Of a stretch of 64,000 bases of DNA, positions 10,751 through 22,017 are shown piece by piece; position 1 is the stretch's first letter, and each line of letters starts with the position of its first letter. Source of the DNA: Paguma larvata (Eukaryota > Chordata > Mammalia > Carnivora > Viverridae); the NCBI GenBank assembly GCA_030068075.1, contig CM057839.1, forward strand, positions 54,712,960 to 54,776,959, written 5' to 3'. The notes under the pieces are model-generated. The model was not told where the DNA came from. It saw only the letters and a program-made list of their open reading frames with translations, and made no database searches. A program made the position numbers and the translations under genes.

Positions 10751-10956
10751 GTATTTATTTATTTATTTATTTTAGGGATTTAATTTTAGGGAGAGAGTGA
10801 GTGCATGAGTGGGGGAGAAGGGCAGAGAGAGAATCTCAAGCAGGCTCCCACTAAGAGCAGACCCTGATGGGGAGCTTTATCCCACCACCCTGGGATCATG
10901 ACCTTAGCTGAAATAAAGAGATGGATGCTCAACCAACTGAGCCATCCAGGTGCCCC
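10751..10956 (-). mobile_element. Old carnivore SINE, antisense
   Basis: A T-rich tail with an (ATTT)n run (10753-10774) leads to GGGAGAGAGTGAGTGCATGAG, then CTCAAGCAGGCTCCCAC, GGATCATGACCTTAGCTG and CCAACTGAGCCATCCAGGTGC. A 7-bp TSD TCTTCCT lies at 10744-10750 and 10957-10963. The body is more diverged than most copies here. Confidence 0.9.
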
Positions 10957-10989
10957 TCTTCCTCCAATTATTAAGAAACATTCTTTCTG

Positions 10990-11275
10990 TACTTAACCTC
11001 TGGCTGAGCTGGAGGACAGAGGAACATCAGAAGTATCTCTGCCCTTGGAGAGCTCAAATCTGTAATGCTTTGGGAATATTAGTGAGCAAAGCAGACAAAG
11101 ATCTGTTCCCTTACGGACTTCAACTCTAGCAGGAGACAGTGTGAACTATATATACAACACATGTATAACATGTTAGAAGGGGATAAATGTCATGGGGACA
11201 AAATAGATGAGATTAAGGAGATGATGCCGACCACGGGGTAAGGGATTCAGGTGGTAGAAGTAAATAGAGTCCGGG
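10990..11275 (+). repeat. Old interspersed-repeat-like segment, family not named
   Basis: AGTGAGCAAAGCAGACAAAGATCTGTTCCC then ACGGACTTCAACTCTAGCAGGAGACAG then GATAAATGTCATGGGGACAAAATAGATGAGATTAAGG resembles the common ancient mammalian pattern also seen at 12.5, 28.4 and 38.9 kb. The family is not named with confidence. Confidence 0.4.
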
Positions 11276-11280
11276 TAGGC

Positions 11281-11372
11281 CTTTTTTTCCCCCTCTATCC
11301 TTATTGAGCTCTAACTGACAGAACATTGTATAAGTTTAAGGTGTACAACAAAATGACCTAAGAAAGGTTTAG
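11281..11372 (-). mobile_element. L1 3'-end fragment, antisense
   Basis: A T-run is followed by CCTTATTGAGCTCTAACTGACAGAACATTGTATAAGTTTAAGGTGTACAACAAAATGAC. This is the antisense of the GTACACC...TTATACAATGTT...AATTAGAGCTCAATAA 3' terminus typical of mammalian L1. It is a short, 5'-truncated relic. Confidence 0.7.
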
Positions 11373-11431
11373 ATTAAGAAATTCTATCTCTAGACCATTC
11401 TACATGACCAGCTGGATCCTAGAGATTACTA

Positions 11432-11560
11432 CAGTGCTTTTCAAATATTGTGGCCTTTCCAATCACCCAGGCATCTTGTTAACTGGGGATTCTGATTCCA
11501 GAGGTCAGGGGTGGGGTATGAGATCCTACAAGCCCCCAGATGCAGCTGCTGCTGCTGTGT
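11432..11560 (+). mobile_element. MER5A-like hAT-Charlie fossil
   Basis: CAGTGCTTTTCAAATATTGTGG, then AATCACCCAGGCATCTTGTTAACTGGGGATTCTGATTCC, then AGGGGTGGGGTATGAGATCC follows the MER5A consensus. A CTG triplet run (GCAGCTGCTGCTGCTGTG) sits at the end. No transposase is encoded. Confidence 0.75.
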
Positions 11561-12800
11561 TGTGTCTTTGTCAAATTAATATTTGTTAAGTAGAGCACTG
11601 AGGTGTGGGATGGTGAGCAGAAGTTTGACAATAAACCACAAAGGAAATTGAAATGGGTCTATTACACAGCATGCCTTGAGGGGACAGGTGGGGAGATCAA
11701 GGCAGGGTGCAGGCAGAGAGAGCTGCAGGACCTTGGGCCTGTGCCTTTTGGTTTGGTGGATGGAGTGCTTTGGGCTTCCTGAGGTAAGGCCAAATGAGTC
11801 CATTCAAATGAAAAGAATGGAATTTTGGTTAGCTTCTTGGAAGTTTTTGTCTTCGGGGACCCCCTGAGAGGCAGGGGAGAACATTTATCACAAGGGCTGT
11901 TGGAGAAGTTGTATCAGGAACTTAAATTTGCCTGTGACTCTGTCACCGCAGACTGCTTGGCCACACAGAATGGAGGCAGAGGTAGCAATATCATGGAGTA
12001 GTTTGGCTAAACTCTCCACTTGCTGGTTCTCAGGCCACACCTGGCACAGGCAAGTACCACACCTTCCATTTCTGTTTCATTTCCCAAGTTCCCTGCATTG
12101 TTGGAACAAGCATTCTATAAATATGTGTTGGATAACCGAGCTGAAAAAAACAGCATAACATAGATGTCAAGCAGTACTGAAGAACAGCTAAACTATGGTG
12201 ATGGAGTTTCTTAATGGATTCCTTTTCAGAAGTAGTGCCCTGTCACCATTATGTTTGTTTGCACTTCATTTTAATAACATTTAAACCATACAGAATTAAT
12301 GTAGTCCTAAATGTGGATGTCATTAGTGTTCCTGAAAGATTTCTTGCTGTGGAATTTTTAATGAATTCATCATGAGTTTAAATTGGTTTTAGCTATGTCC
12401 CCAGGGCTGGACCCATGCTTAGACAATGACCCATCCAGTATTATTTGATGGGTGCCAGAATGGGCCATCTGCTCAAAAATACTTCGTGCCCTGACTCCAG
12501 AAAATTCACCCTCATAGTTCCACTTAATAAATCAACAAATAATTTGATAATCAAGTCAGTAAATATTTACAAAATACCTACAACTTGCCAAGAACCAAAG
12601 GTTGTACAAAGATGAATATGACACATTTCCTGCCTGTGGGGACCTCTTAGCTTGATGTCAAGTTAAGAAATAGATATTTAAAGATGTATGAATGATACGA
12701 AGCCCTGAGCTATGCTAAGGAGTAACTTCTAGTTCCCCAAGCTTTGCAATCACAAGGGTGCCTAATAGGGGAGGGAGATGGAAGAAAATGATTAATAACC
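11561..12800. other. Mostly unique non-coding segment
   Basis: No clear exon. A weak L2-like 3' end (GGAACAAGCATTCTATAAATATGTGTTGGATAA) is at about 12100-12135 and an ancient-repeat-like stretch (AAATATTTACAAAATACCTACAACTTGCCAAG) at about 12555-12680. The rest shows nothing recognisable. Confidence 0.4.
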
Positions 12801-12804
12801 CATG

Positions 12805-12990
12805 GTTGTAGGGACTTTGGAGCCAGTAGTGCCAACTGAGTGCCTTTGAGTAAACTCCTTTCCTCTCTCAGCCTGCTTCCTTGTCTGCAGGAGAAAAAAA
12901 TCTACTGAAATAGTATATCCAAAGAACTTAGGATACTGTATTTGGTGCAATGCTTGGAGTAGACCTAGCACATTGTTTGTTCCTTTCCCC
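12805..12990 (+). repeat. MIR-like fossil SINE, sense
   Basis: TTTGGAGCCAGTAGTGCCAAC, then CCTTTGAGTAAACTCCTTTCCTCTCTCAGCCTG, and a 3' part TGCAATGCTTGGAGTAGACCTAGCACATTG. MIR order is kept but divergence is high. Confidence 0.5.
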
Positions 12991-14100
12991 TCATCGTTTA
13001 CCTTGAGTAGACTAAGCTGTGAGCAACACTCATTTCTTCAACTCTTTCTTCAGTAGATAGTTAACCAAGCACTTACTAAGTGCCAGCAACCAGGTCAGAC
13101 ACGGGGATAACAAGTAGAATTGCATTTCTGTTCTCACAACTGTCTGCTTGGGGCCAGGGGATGGGAGGGTCAGAGCTGAGTCTGGAGGATGAGTAGGAGT
13201 TGACCAAGAGAAAGGAGTGAGGGTATTTCACTGGGAGACAACAGCACTACCACAGGCTTCTTAGCAAAGGAGAAAAAGGCACTGCAGGAGGTAGTGGGGG
13301 TGTGAATATCCTGAGACAGGCACAGGAAAAACTACAAGGAAGAGTTAAGAGGACACTTGAGGAGGAAGGTGTCCTAGATGGCTCTGGTTTTGGCCCCATG
13401 TCTGGTCATCCATGGCTGTTAATAGAAGAATAGCAATCTGTGAGAGGAAGCTGGTTTGGGCAGGTGGCAATGGTCTCAGTTGCAGACCAGCTGAGTTTGT
13501 ATTGGCTTCTAGGAGGAAATGTCATTCCTCCATGTACCTTCGGGAGCCACCTGCCACGTGCAATATGCCGACAAGTAGTAACTTACGACATCCATATGTC
13601 TTGTTTGTGCAAGATATTAAGGAAGGGAGAAAAGTAGGAACACACAGATGGGGGTGCCTGGAATGTATTTAATGAGAAGGCAAGAAGGATCCTGATGCCA
13701 AGTGTGGAGATGCAGACAAAAGTGAGGTGCTTATCTTTCTCCTAAAGCCAAGGCCAACACCAGCCATGGGCCCCATGCTCTGCATCAGATAAGAAAATGG
13801 TCCTTATTGAGGCCATTCTGGGCTCCTCTCCCCTCCTTTCTTTCTACTTTGGAACATCTCAGGAGCGAAGTGTCCCTTTTCCCTCTAAGATCATCTCTTC
13901 TCCAGCTCCTGATCTGTGCCTGTGGCCATCGTCATTCTCGCTAATTATTCTCTCCCATGAGTCTTCAGTTTCACCAACCCTATTGTATTCATCTTCAGTC
14001 TAAAAGTACTGGTCAATTGTGTCTTAAAAAAAATAAACTTAATGAATCTTTCACAAATCTTGCTACTCCTTGAATTACCATTTTCTTTCTCCCCATCCAT
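12991..14100. other. Unique or ancient-repeat DNA
   Basis: About 13030-13310 resembles the unnamed ancient repeat (AAGCACTTACTAAGTGCCAGC, then GAGCTGAGTCTGGAGGATGAGTAGGAGTTGACC). From 13310 to 14100 nothing specific was recognised. An 86-codon plus frame at 13412 has no domain. Confidence 0.4.
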
Positions 14101-14104
14101 TTTT

Positions 14105-17100
14105 AATTGAAAAAATATAGTCCATAGTCACCATGCTGTATGTTATACCCTCAGGATTTACTCATTTTATAACTGAACGTTTATACCCTTTGACCATCTT
14201 CACTCATGTCAACCCTGCCCCCTGCCTCTGGCAACCACCAATCTGTTTTCTTGCATTTATGAGTTCAGGTTGTTTTGTTTTAAGATTCTACATATAAGTA
14301 ACAACAGAAACTATTGTGTCTTTATCTGACTTTATTTCACTTATATAATGCCTTCAAGGTCCATTTATGTCGTCACAAATGGCAGGATTTCCTTCCTTTT
14401 TTCACTCGATACTTCATTCAATAAATATACCACATTTTCTTTATCCATTCAACCATCAATGGACACTTAGGTTGTTTTCCAGGTCTTAGCTATGGTAAAT
14501 GATACTGATAGGAACATGAGAGTGCAGAAATCTTTTCAAGATAGAGATTTCACTTCTTTCAGATAAATACCCAGACGTGTAATTGCTGAGTTACATGGTA
14601 GTACTATTTAAAACATTTTTCAAGGAACTTCCATTACTGTTTTCTAGTTCATTGTACCAATTTATATTCCCACCAGCAGTGTACAAAGGTGCCCTTTTCT
14701 CCGCATTCTTACCAATACTTGTGTTTTTGGTAATTTCCTTTCTAATACGTATGAGGTGGTATCTCACTGCAGTTTAGGTTTACATTTCCCTGATAACTAG
14801 TGATGTTGAGCATCTTTTCATATATATATATCTTTGGGAAAATGTCTATTCAGTTCTTCTCCCCATTTTAAAATCAGGATGGTTTGTTTTGCTAGGGAGT
14901 TACAAGAGTTCTTGATAATTTTTGAAATTAACGCCATATCAGATACATGCTTTGCAAAGATTTTCTTCCATTGTAGGGGGATCTTCATTTTGTTGGTGAT
15001 TTCCTTGGCTGTACAGAAGCTTAGTCTAATACAGCCCTATTCATTTGGTTTTGCTTTTGTTGTCCTTAGTTTTGGTGTGAAATCTGAAAACTTACTGCCA
15101 AGACTGATGTTAAGGAGCTTACCCCAATATTTCATTGTAGGAGTTCTATGATTTCAGGTTTTAGGTTTGTTGGTCTTGAATCCATTTCTAGTTGATTTTT
15201 GTATATGGTGTTATATAGTGATCGAATTTTTTTTTTTTTTTTGGTATAGGGCTGTGTAGTTTTCCCAGCACCATTTATTGAAAAAACTATCCTTTCTTCA
15301 TTGTATAGCCTTGGCTTCTTTGTAATAAATTAATTGACCATCTATGTATAAGTTTATTTCTAGGTTCTTTATTCTGTTCCGTTGATTTATGTGTTTGTTT
15401 TTATACCACTACCATACTGTTTTGACTACCATAGCTTTGTAATATACTTGGAAATCCAGAAATATGCCTCTAGTTTTGCTCTTTTTTCTCCAGATTTTTA
15501 GTATTGTGAGTCATTTGTATTTGCATACAAATTTTAAGATTGTTGATTCTATGTAAAAAGTGCAATTGGAATTTTGATGAGGATTGCATTTTAGTCTGTA
15601 GATAGTTTTGGGTAATATGGACATTATAACAATATTCTTGTAGTTCATGAGTGCAGAATACCTATTGATGTGTATTGTCGTCAATTTTTTCATCAGAGTC
15701 AAAGTTTTCAGTGTACAGATTTTCACCTTTGTTTAAATTTATTTTTGTTTCATTGTTTTTGATGCAATTATATGGAATTGTCTTAATATCTCTGAGAATT
15801 CATTATTAGTGTAAAGAAATACAACAGATTTTTGTATATTGATTTTTGTATCCTGCAGTTTCATTTGTTGATCCTTACAGTCTTTTGGTGGAGTCTTTAA
15901 GGTTTTCTCCATATAATAGGTCATCTGTAAATAATTTATTTCTTCTGTTTCAATTTGGATGCCTTTTAAAGTTTTTCTTGTCTAATTGCTCTGGCTAGGA
16001 CGTCTAATACTATGTTGAAAAAAAAAAAACCAAGAATGGACATCTTTATCTTCTTCCTTACTCATACTGGACAAGCTTTCAATTTTTTACCATTGAGTAT
16101 GATGTCGTTTGTGGCCTTATCATATTGTGGCTTTATTATGTTGATATCCTTTACCTCTATACACAATTTCTTGTGAGTTTTTATCATAAGTGAATGCTGA
16201 ATTTGTCAAACACTTCTTTTTCTGCATCTGTCAAGACATGATTTTTAGCCTTCACTTTGTTAATGTCATATGTCACATTGATTTACAGATGTTGAACTCC
16301 CCTTACACCCTAGAATAACTCCCACTTAATCATGGTATATGTTGTTTTTAACGTACTGTTGAATGCAGTTTGCTTATACCTTGCTGAGAATTTTTTTGGA
16401 TATTGCCCTCTAATTGTTTGTTGTTTTTTTTTTTTGGCTAGTTTTGTGTTTTGGCTAGTTCCTTGACTAGTTTGGATATAAGATTAATGCTGTACTCTGA
16501 TGAGTTTGACAGTGTTCCATCCTCTGTTACTTGAAGGAATTTGAGAAGAGTTTGTATTAATTCTTTGTTAGATGTTTGGTAGAATTCACCAGGGAAGCCA
16601 TCTGGTCCTGGACTTGTGTTTGTTGGGAGGTTTTTAATTACTGTTCCAATCTCCTTACTAGTAACTGATATGTTCAGATTGCCTATTCTTCATGATTCAT
16701 TCCTGGTAGGTTGTATGTTTCTAGGGATTTATCCATTTCTTCTAGACTATCTAATTTGTTGGCATAATTGTTCATAGTTATCTCTGAAGATTTTTTTATA
16801 TTCCTATGGTATTGGTTGTAACATCTATTTCATTTCTAATTTTGAGTCTGTGCTTGTTGAGTTGGACTAAAGGTTTTGACTATTTTGTTTATCTTCTAAA
16901 ACCGCCCCTAGTCTCATTGATCTTTTCTGTTTCCTTTTTACTCTCTATTTCATTTATTTCCAGTCTATTCTTTATTTCATTCCTTCTAAATTTGGGATTA
17001 TTTTGTTCTAATTTTTTCTAGTTCCTGGAGGTATAAAGTTAGGTTTTTTTTTTTTTTTTTTTGAGATCATTCTTCTTACTGCTTTTACTGCTGCATCTCC

Positions 17101-18830
17101 TAGGTTTTGGTGTATTGTATTTATATTTTTATTTATCTCAAGATTTTTTTTTCTTTGACCTATTAGTAGTTTAGTAGCATATTGTTGAATCTCCAAATAT
17201 TGGCAAATATTCCAGTTTTTTCTTGTAATTAATTAGTCTCATACAATTGTGGTTGGAAAAGATGCTTGATATGATCCAATCTTCTTAAATTTATTGGCCT
17301 GTTTTATGGCCTAATATATAATCTGTCCTGGAGAATGTTTCACATGTGCTTGAGAAGGAGTTATGCTTTTGGATGGAATGTTCTATAAATGTCTATTAAG
17401 TCCATCTGCTCTAACATGTTGTTTAAGTCTAGTGTTTGCTCGTTGATCTTCTATCTGGATGATCCATCCATTGATGAAAGTGGGGTATTAAAGTCCCCTG
17501 CTATTACGATATTGCTATCTATTTGTTCCTTTAAGTTTGTTATTTTTTAGATGGTTCTCTGGTTGCATAAATATTTACAAATGTTCTATCCTCTTTGTTT
17601 TAATGTCTATTTTATTAAATACAAGTATGGCTATCTCAGCTTTCTTTTGGTTTCCATTTTCTTGGAATATCTTCTTCCATTCCTTCACTTTATGTGTATC
17701 TCTTATAGACAGCATATAGTTAAAGCTGACATGAGTCTTTTGTAGATGGCATATAGCTGGGTCTTATTTTTCATCCATTCAGCCACTTGATGTCTTTTGG
17801 AGAATTTTATCTGTTTGCATTTAAAGTAATAATTGATAGGTAAGGACTTAGTGTTGCCATTTTGTTAACTGTTTTCTGTCTGTTTTAGAAATCCTTTATT
17901 TCTTTTCTTCTCTGGCTATCTTCCTTTGTGATTTGATGATTTTCTTTAGTGTTATGCTTAGATTTCTTTTTTGTATATCCACTATAGGTTTTTGTTTTCT
18001 GGTTACCATGAGGCTTATAAAAAACATCTTAGTCTTCTATATAACAAATTACATAAAAGATCAACATTTTTATTCTCCCCCGTGCCTCAACACACAGACA
18101 CATTTTCTTTGGCACAATTTCTTTTTATCATGGGTTTCCATTAACAAATTATTGTAGTTATTTTTACTATTTTTGTCTTAACCTTTATACTAAATTATTA
18201 AGCAATTTGTCCACTACGTTTATATTAGGCTATTCTGAATTTAAGTACTGTATATATTTACCTAAAACTAGTGATACTTACACATGTATATGTTTTCCTA
18301 TTATTAGCCTAGCACTCTTTTTATTTTAGCTTAAAGAAGTTCCCTTAACATTTTATGTTAAGACTGTTTGAGTGTTAACTCCTTTAGTTACTCTTTCTCT
18401 GGAAAACGTTTTCTCCAGTTCTCAAGGATAGTTTTGCTGGGTAGACTATTCTTGAACTTTCAGACCTTTGAATACATCATACCACTCTGTTCTGGCCTGT
18501 AAAGTTTCTGCTGAAAAAATCTGTTAGTCATACAGTAGTTTCCTTATATCCAACAAATAGTTTTTCTCTTTCTGTTTTTAAGATTCTCTCCTTGTCTTTA
18601 ACTTTTGATAATTTAATTATATTGTATCTTGGTAAGAGTCTGTTAGATTTATCTTATTTGGATCTGGATGTTTGTTTTCCTCTTTGGGTGAGGGAAGTTT
18701 TCAGTCATTACTACTTCACACAAGCTGTCTTCTCCTTCTGGGACCACCATAAAACAAATATTCCTCTTGATATTGTCCCATAAGTCTCTTAAACCATCTA
18801 CACTTTCTTTGGTTGCCGTGTAGTTGACAC
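14105..18830 (-). mobile_element. Long antisense LINE-1: 3' UTR, ORF2 relic and upstream region
   Basis: Read on the minus strand, it has the L1 3'-UTR landmarks at the left (complement of CACCATGCTGTATGTTATA, 14135). ORF2 3' landmarks follow (complements of CCACATTTTCTTTATCCATTC near 14430 and GAGGTGGTATCTCACTGCAG near 14754). Reverse-transcriptase sequence lies at about 15.4-16.8 kb and endonuclease-side sequence to about 17.8 kb. From 18.4 to 18.8 kb the sequence matches the region upstream of ORF2 (TTCTGGCCTGTAAAGTTTCTGCTG). The RT catalytic FADD box appears as FTDD at 15920-15931, and many stops and frameshifts are present. It is a dead, old element. Confidence 0.85.
14400..17800 (-). 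pseudogene. Decayed L1 ORF2 (endonuclease/reverse transcriptase)
   Basis: ORF2 normally encodes an endonuclease, reverse transcriptase and C-terminal cysteine-rich region used for target-primed reverse transcription. Here only fragments of up to about 70 codons stay open. The order of antisense landmarks spans most of ORF2. The catalytic FADD motif is changed to FTDD (15920-15931), and an A12 tract (16018-16029) interrupts the RT region. No function is expected. The boundaries are approximate. Confidence 0.7.
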
Positions 18831-18831
18831 A

Positions 18832-19085
18832 CAATGTTACATTAATTTAAGGTGTACAACTTCCTGATTTGACAAGTTTATACATTGAGCTATGCTCACC
18901 ACACATGTAGCTACCATCTGTCCTGTTAAATCATTATTAAGTATCACTGACTATGCTTTCTGGGCTCTGCCTTTTATTCTTGTGACTTATTGATTCCATA
19001 ACCAAAAGTCTGTATCTCTCTCTTGTATCCACCCATTTTTTCCTACCCTCCACCTCCCTCCCAGTACAAACAACTGCTAACAAAA
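18832..19085 (-). mobile_element. Second L1 3'-end fragment nested in the L1 mosaic, antisense
   Basis: TAGTTGACACACAATGTTACATTAATTTAAGGTGTACAAC is the complement of an L1 3' terminus. It is followed by CTATGCTCACCACACATGTAGC and CCATAACCAAAAGTCTGTATC. It sits between two related copies of an L1 upstream segment (18690-18800 and 19095-19215), so at least two L1 copies are joined here. Confidence 0.75.
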
Positions 19086-19885
19086 GAGTCCTTCCCTAGA
19101 TTGGGGAAGTTTTCAGTTATTATTTCTTCAAATAATTTTTTTTACACCATTCCTTCTCTTCTTCTGGGACCTCTATAATGAGAATGTTTGTTCACTTGAA
19201 GTTGTCTTAATGTATCCTTGTTGGGTTTTTTTGTTTTTTGTTTTTGTTTTTTTGTGCTGTTCAGCTTGTGTACTTTCCACTTCTTTCTCTTCCAAATTGT
19301 TGATATTTTTCTGTGTCTAATTTGTGTGTGTGTGTGTGTGTGTGTGTATTACATCTTCTTTATATGTTCATCTATTGGTGGTCACTTGGGCTGCTTCCAT
19401 ATTTGACAATTATAAATAATGCTGTTATAAACATAAGGGTGCATGTATTCTTTGGAATTACTGTTTTTGAATTTTAGAGGAATATACTTAGTAGTGTGAT
19501 TACTTTATCATAGGATAGTTCTTTTTTTAACTCTTGAAGGAAGCTCTACACTGTTTTCCAGAGTGGCTGTACCAGTTTGCATTCCCACCAAGGCACAAAG
19601 TTTCCTATTTCTCCACATTCTCACCAACACTTGTTGTTTCTTCTGCTGTTGATTTTAATCACTGTAACTGGTGTGAGGTGATGTCTCACTGTGGTTTTGA
19701 TTTGCATTTCCCTAATAAGTGATGTTCAGGGTCTTCTCATGTGTCTGTTGGCCATGTGTATGTCATCTTTGGAAAAATGTCTATTCATGTCTTCCGCCCA
19801 ATTTTTAATTGGATTATTTGTGTGTTTTTTTTAATTCCATTGCTGATCATTTCTTCTGCTTTATCTAGTTTTCTGTTGAACATTT
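19086..19885 (-). mobile_element. L1 mosaic pieces with (TG)n, antisense
   Basis: 19095-19215 repeats the L1 segment GGGAAGTTTTCAGTTATTATTTC...CTTCTGGGACCTC. A pure (TG)n run covers 19323-19348. From 19350 the ORF2 3' landmarks return in antisense order (GTCACTTGGGCTGCTTCC, TTCCAGAGTGGCTGTACCAG, CAACACTTGTTGTTTCTTC, GTGAGGTGATGTCTCACTG). Confidence 0.75.
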
Positions 19886-19889
19886 TATT

Positions 19890-20083
19890 GAAAAAAATTT
19901 CTTAGAGTGTGAATGGTGAAGAGGGGCAGAGGGGCAAGAGAGAATCATCTTAAGCAGGCTCCACATTAGTGCAGAGTCTGACACAGGGCTTGATCCCAAT
20001 GTAAATGTAATGATAGACCCCGGGATCATGACCTGAGCTGACATCAGTTAGGTGTTAAACTGACAGAGCCACCCAGGCACCTC
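19890..20083 (-). mobile_element. Diverged carnivore SINE inside L1, antisense
   Basis: GAGGGGCAGAGGGGCAAGAGAGAATCATC, AAGCAGGCTCCACATTAGTGCAGAGTCTGACACAGGGCTTGATCCC, GGGATCATGACCTGAGCTGAC, then ACAGAGCCACCCAGGCACC. The B-box region is disturbed by an extra GTAAATGTAATGATAG segment. The TSD is uncertain (A/T-rich ends). Confidence 0.85.
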
Positions 20084-21465
20084 GGAAAATTTTTTATGTA
20101 TTCTTCAACTCTGTGATTTCAATATGGTACTTTTTTGTATTCTCTTTGTTGAAATTCTCACTTTCCTTACGTCTTGTTCTCCTGACCTTGAAGGCCATCT
20201 TTGTCAATTATTTTGAAGTCTTTTTCAGGCAAATCCTTATATTCATTTCATTAAGATCTTTTTCTGAGGCTTTTCTTACTCTTTTGGTTAGGAACATATT
20301 CCTCTGTTCTTTTTTTTCACTCTGTGTTTGTTTCTATGCATAGATAGAACAGCCATCTCTCCCAGTCTCAATGAAATAGTCTTGTGTAGATGAACCTAAA
20401 TATTCAACCAAGCCTTACCTCTTTGTTGTCTCTCAAATCTTTGTGATTAACCAAGCAGCCTTCTTTGTTCTTGGTGGACTCAAGTAGTTGAGGGTATGCC
20501 AAGATCTGGTAGTGTCCCGAAAGGAGAATCTCAGTCAGCACCTAGACGAAGGCTGGCAAGAAGCTAGATCGTCAGCCAGCAAATATACCTGTTCAGGGGA
20601 AAACTAGAAGATGGGTATTTTTGTTGGCTGCCTCTGTGCCTCACCCTGGGGGGAAATCTCTAAGTATTGTTTCTCTGTTACAACCCTGTGGGACTCATGA
20701 ATATAAACCTTACTGGTCACTAGAGCCAGGTGATGAAAAAGTGTCCTCTGGGTGGTAGCTGTAAAATTCAGGGTGCCAGACATGTGCATAAGGTCCTTTC
20801 TGGGAGATAGAAACAACATGGAGAAAGAGGGAGAATCCAAAGATCATGCCTTCCAGCATCCCTGGTCTCTGGAAAGTGACAGTCATCACCTAGATTCGTG
20901 TTCAGTTAGTAGCCTTCTCCTCAGACCAAGGCCTTCAAGATAAGCAAATAGATCTCTTTTATTGAACTGGATTTGTTTCAGGCTACTGCCTCTCTACTAG
21001 GCCCTAAGGAGTTAGCCACAGTGAATCTGTGGGAGCCCACATGACCCCGTTAAGAATGGTCTCTTAGTTCCCTGTAGCCTTGTGGATCTTCTGGATGAAA
21101 TCCCCATTGGCTTTCAAAGCTAGATGTTTTAGAAGCCCTGGTCTCAGGTGAAAGTCTTAAAAGTTTGGACACCAGATATGGAGTCCAAACCCTTCTCTCC
21201 TCAGGAAGAAAGGGAGTTGGGAGTTCCTTCCTAGTTGCAGGTTACCATGTTGGGTATGGTTTTATGGTGAGATTGTTACTCAGCCTTTCCTACCCATTTA
21301 ATTGTGGGATTTTCCTCATTTGTCTAATGTGTAGGAATCTCTCAGCTAGTCTGTAGATTTCTTGGAGAGGGAATTGTTCCATATATAGCTATAGGTTCAG
21401 TGTGTCCTTGGGAGGAGGTGAGTTCAGGGGGATCCTATGTTACCATTTGAACTGAAACCCTCTTG
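20084..21465 (-). mobile_element. L1 5'-UTR-like end of the antisense mosaic
   Basis: The block CATATTCCTCTGTTC...TCTGTGTTTGTTTCTATG...AGAACAGCCATCTCTCC is related to 54240-54320 in the other antisense L1. It ends with GTTACTCAGCCTTTCCTACCCA, AGGAATCTCTCAGCTAGTCTG and GTTACCATTTGAACTGAAACCC near 21460, a pattern I associate with the 5' terminus of older mammalian L1s. Several 60-78-codon frames here are incidental. Confidence 0.6.
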
Positions 21466-21552
21466 CTTCTTCTAAACTTCTTACAAGACCATCTTTAATC
21501 CTTTCTCCTACTTCCTCAGCAGGGGATCATTCTACTTTAAAAGCAACTTTTT

Positions 21553-21757
21553 CGGGGCACCTGGTGGCTCAGTCAGTTAAGCATCCTACTTCGGCTCACG
21601 TCATGATCTCGCACTTTGTGAGTTCGAGCCCCATATCAGGCCCTGTCCTATCAGCTTAGAACCTGGAGCCGGCTTCATATTCTGTGTGTCTCTCTCTGCC
21701 CCTTTTCAGCTCGTTCTGTCTCTCTCTCAAAAATAAGTAAACATTAAAAATTTTTTT
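21553..21757 (+). mobile_element. Carnivore SINE, sense (left half of a tail-to-tail pair)
   Basis: GGGGCACCTGGTGGCTCAGTCAG, then GTGAGTTCGAGCCCCATATCAGGCCCTG, a TC-rich run and AAAAATAAGTAAACATTAAAAA. The near-identical duplication AAGCAACTTTT / AAGCAACGTTTT at 21541 and 21758 flanks it. Confidence 0.95.
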
Positions 21758-21783
21758 AAGCAACGTTTTCTATTTCTATTTTA

Positions 21784-22006
21784 TTTTTTTACTTTTTTTT
21801 TTTCATTTTACTTTTGAGAGACATAGAGACAGAGCGTGAGCAAGGGAAGGGCAGAGAGAGAGGGAGACACAGAATCCGAAGCAGGCTCCAGGCTCTGAGC
21901 CATCAGCACAGAGCCCGATGCGTGGCATCGAACTCACAGACTGTGAGATCATGACCTGAGCTGAAGTCGGCTTGTTTAACCAACTGAGCCACCCAGGCGC
22001 CCCCTC
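21784..22006 (-). mobile_element. Carnivore SINE, antisense (right half of a tail-to-tail pair)
   Basis: A T-rich tail, then TTTTGAGAGACATAGAGACAGAGCG, GGCAGAGAGAGAGGGAGACACAGAATCCGAAGCAGGCTCC and CCAACTGAGCCACCCAGGCGCCCC. An exact 11-bp TSD TTTCTATTTTA lies at 21773-21783 and 22007-22017. The head is intact. Confidence 0.97.
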
Positions 22007-22017
22007 TTTCTATTTTA

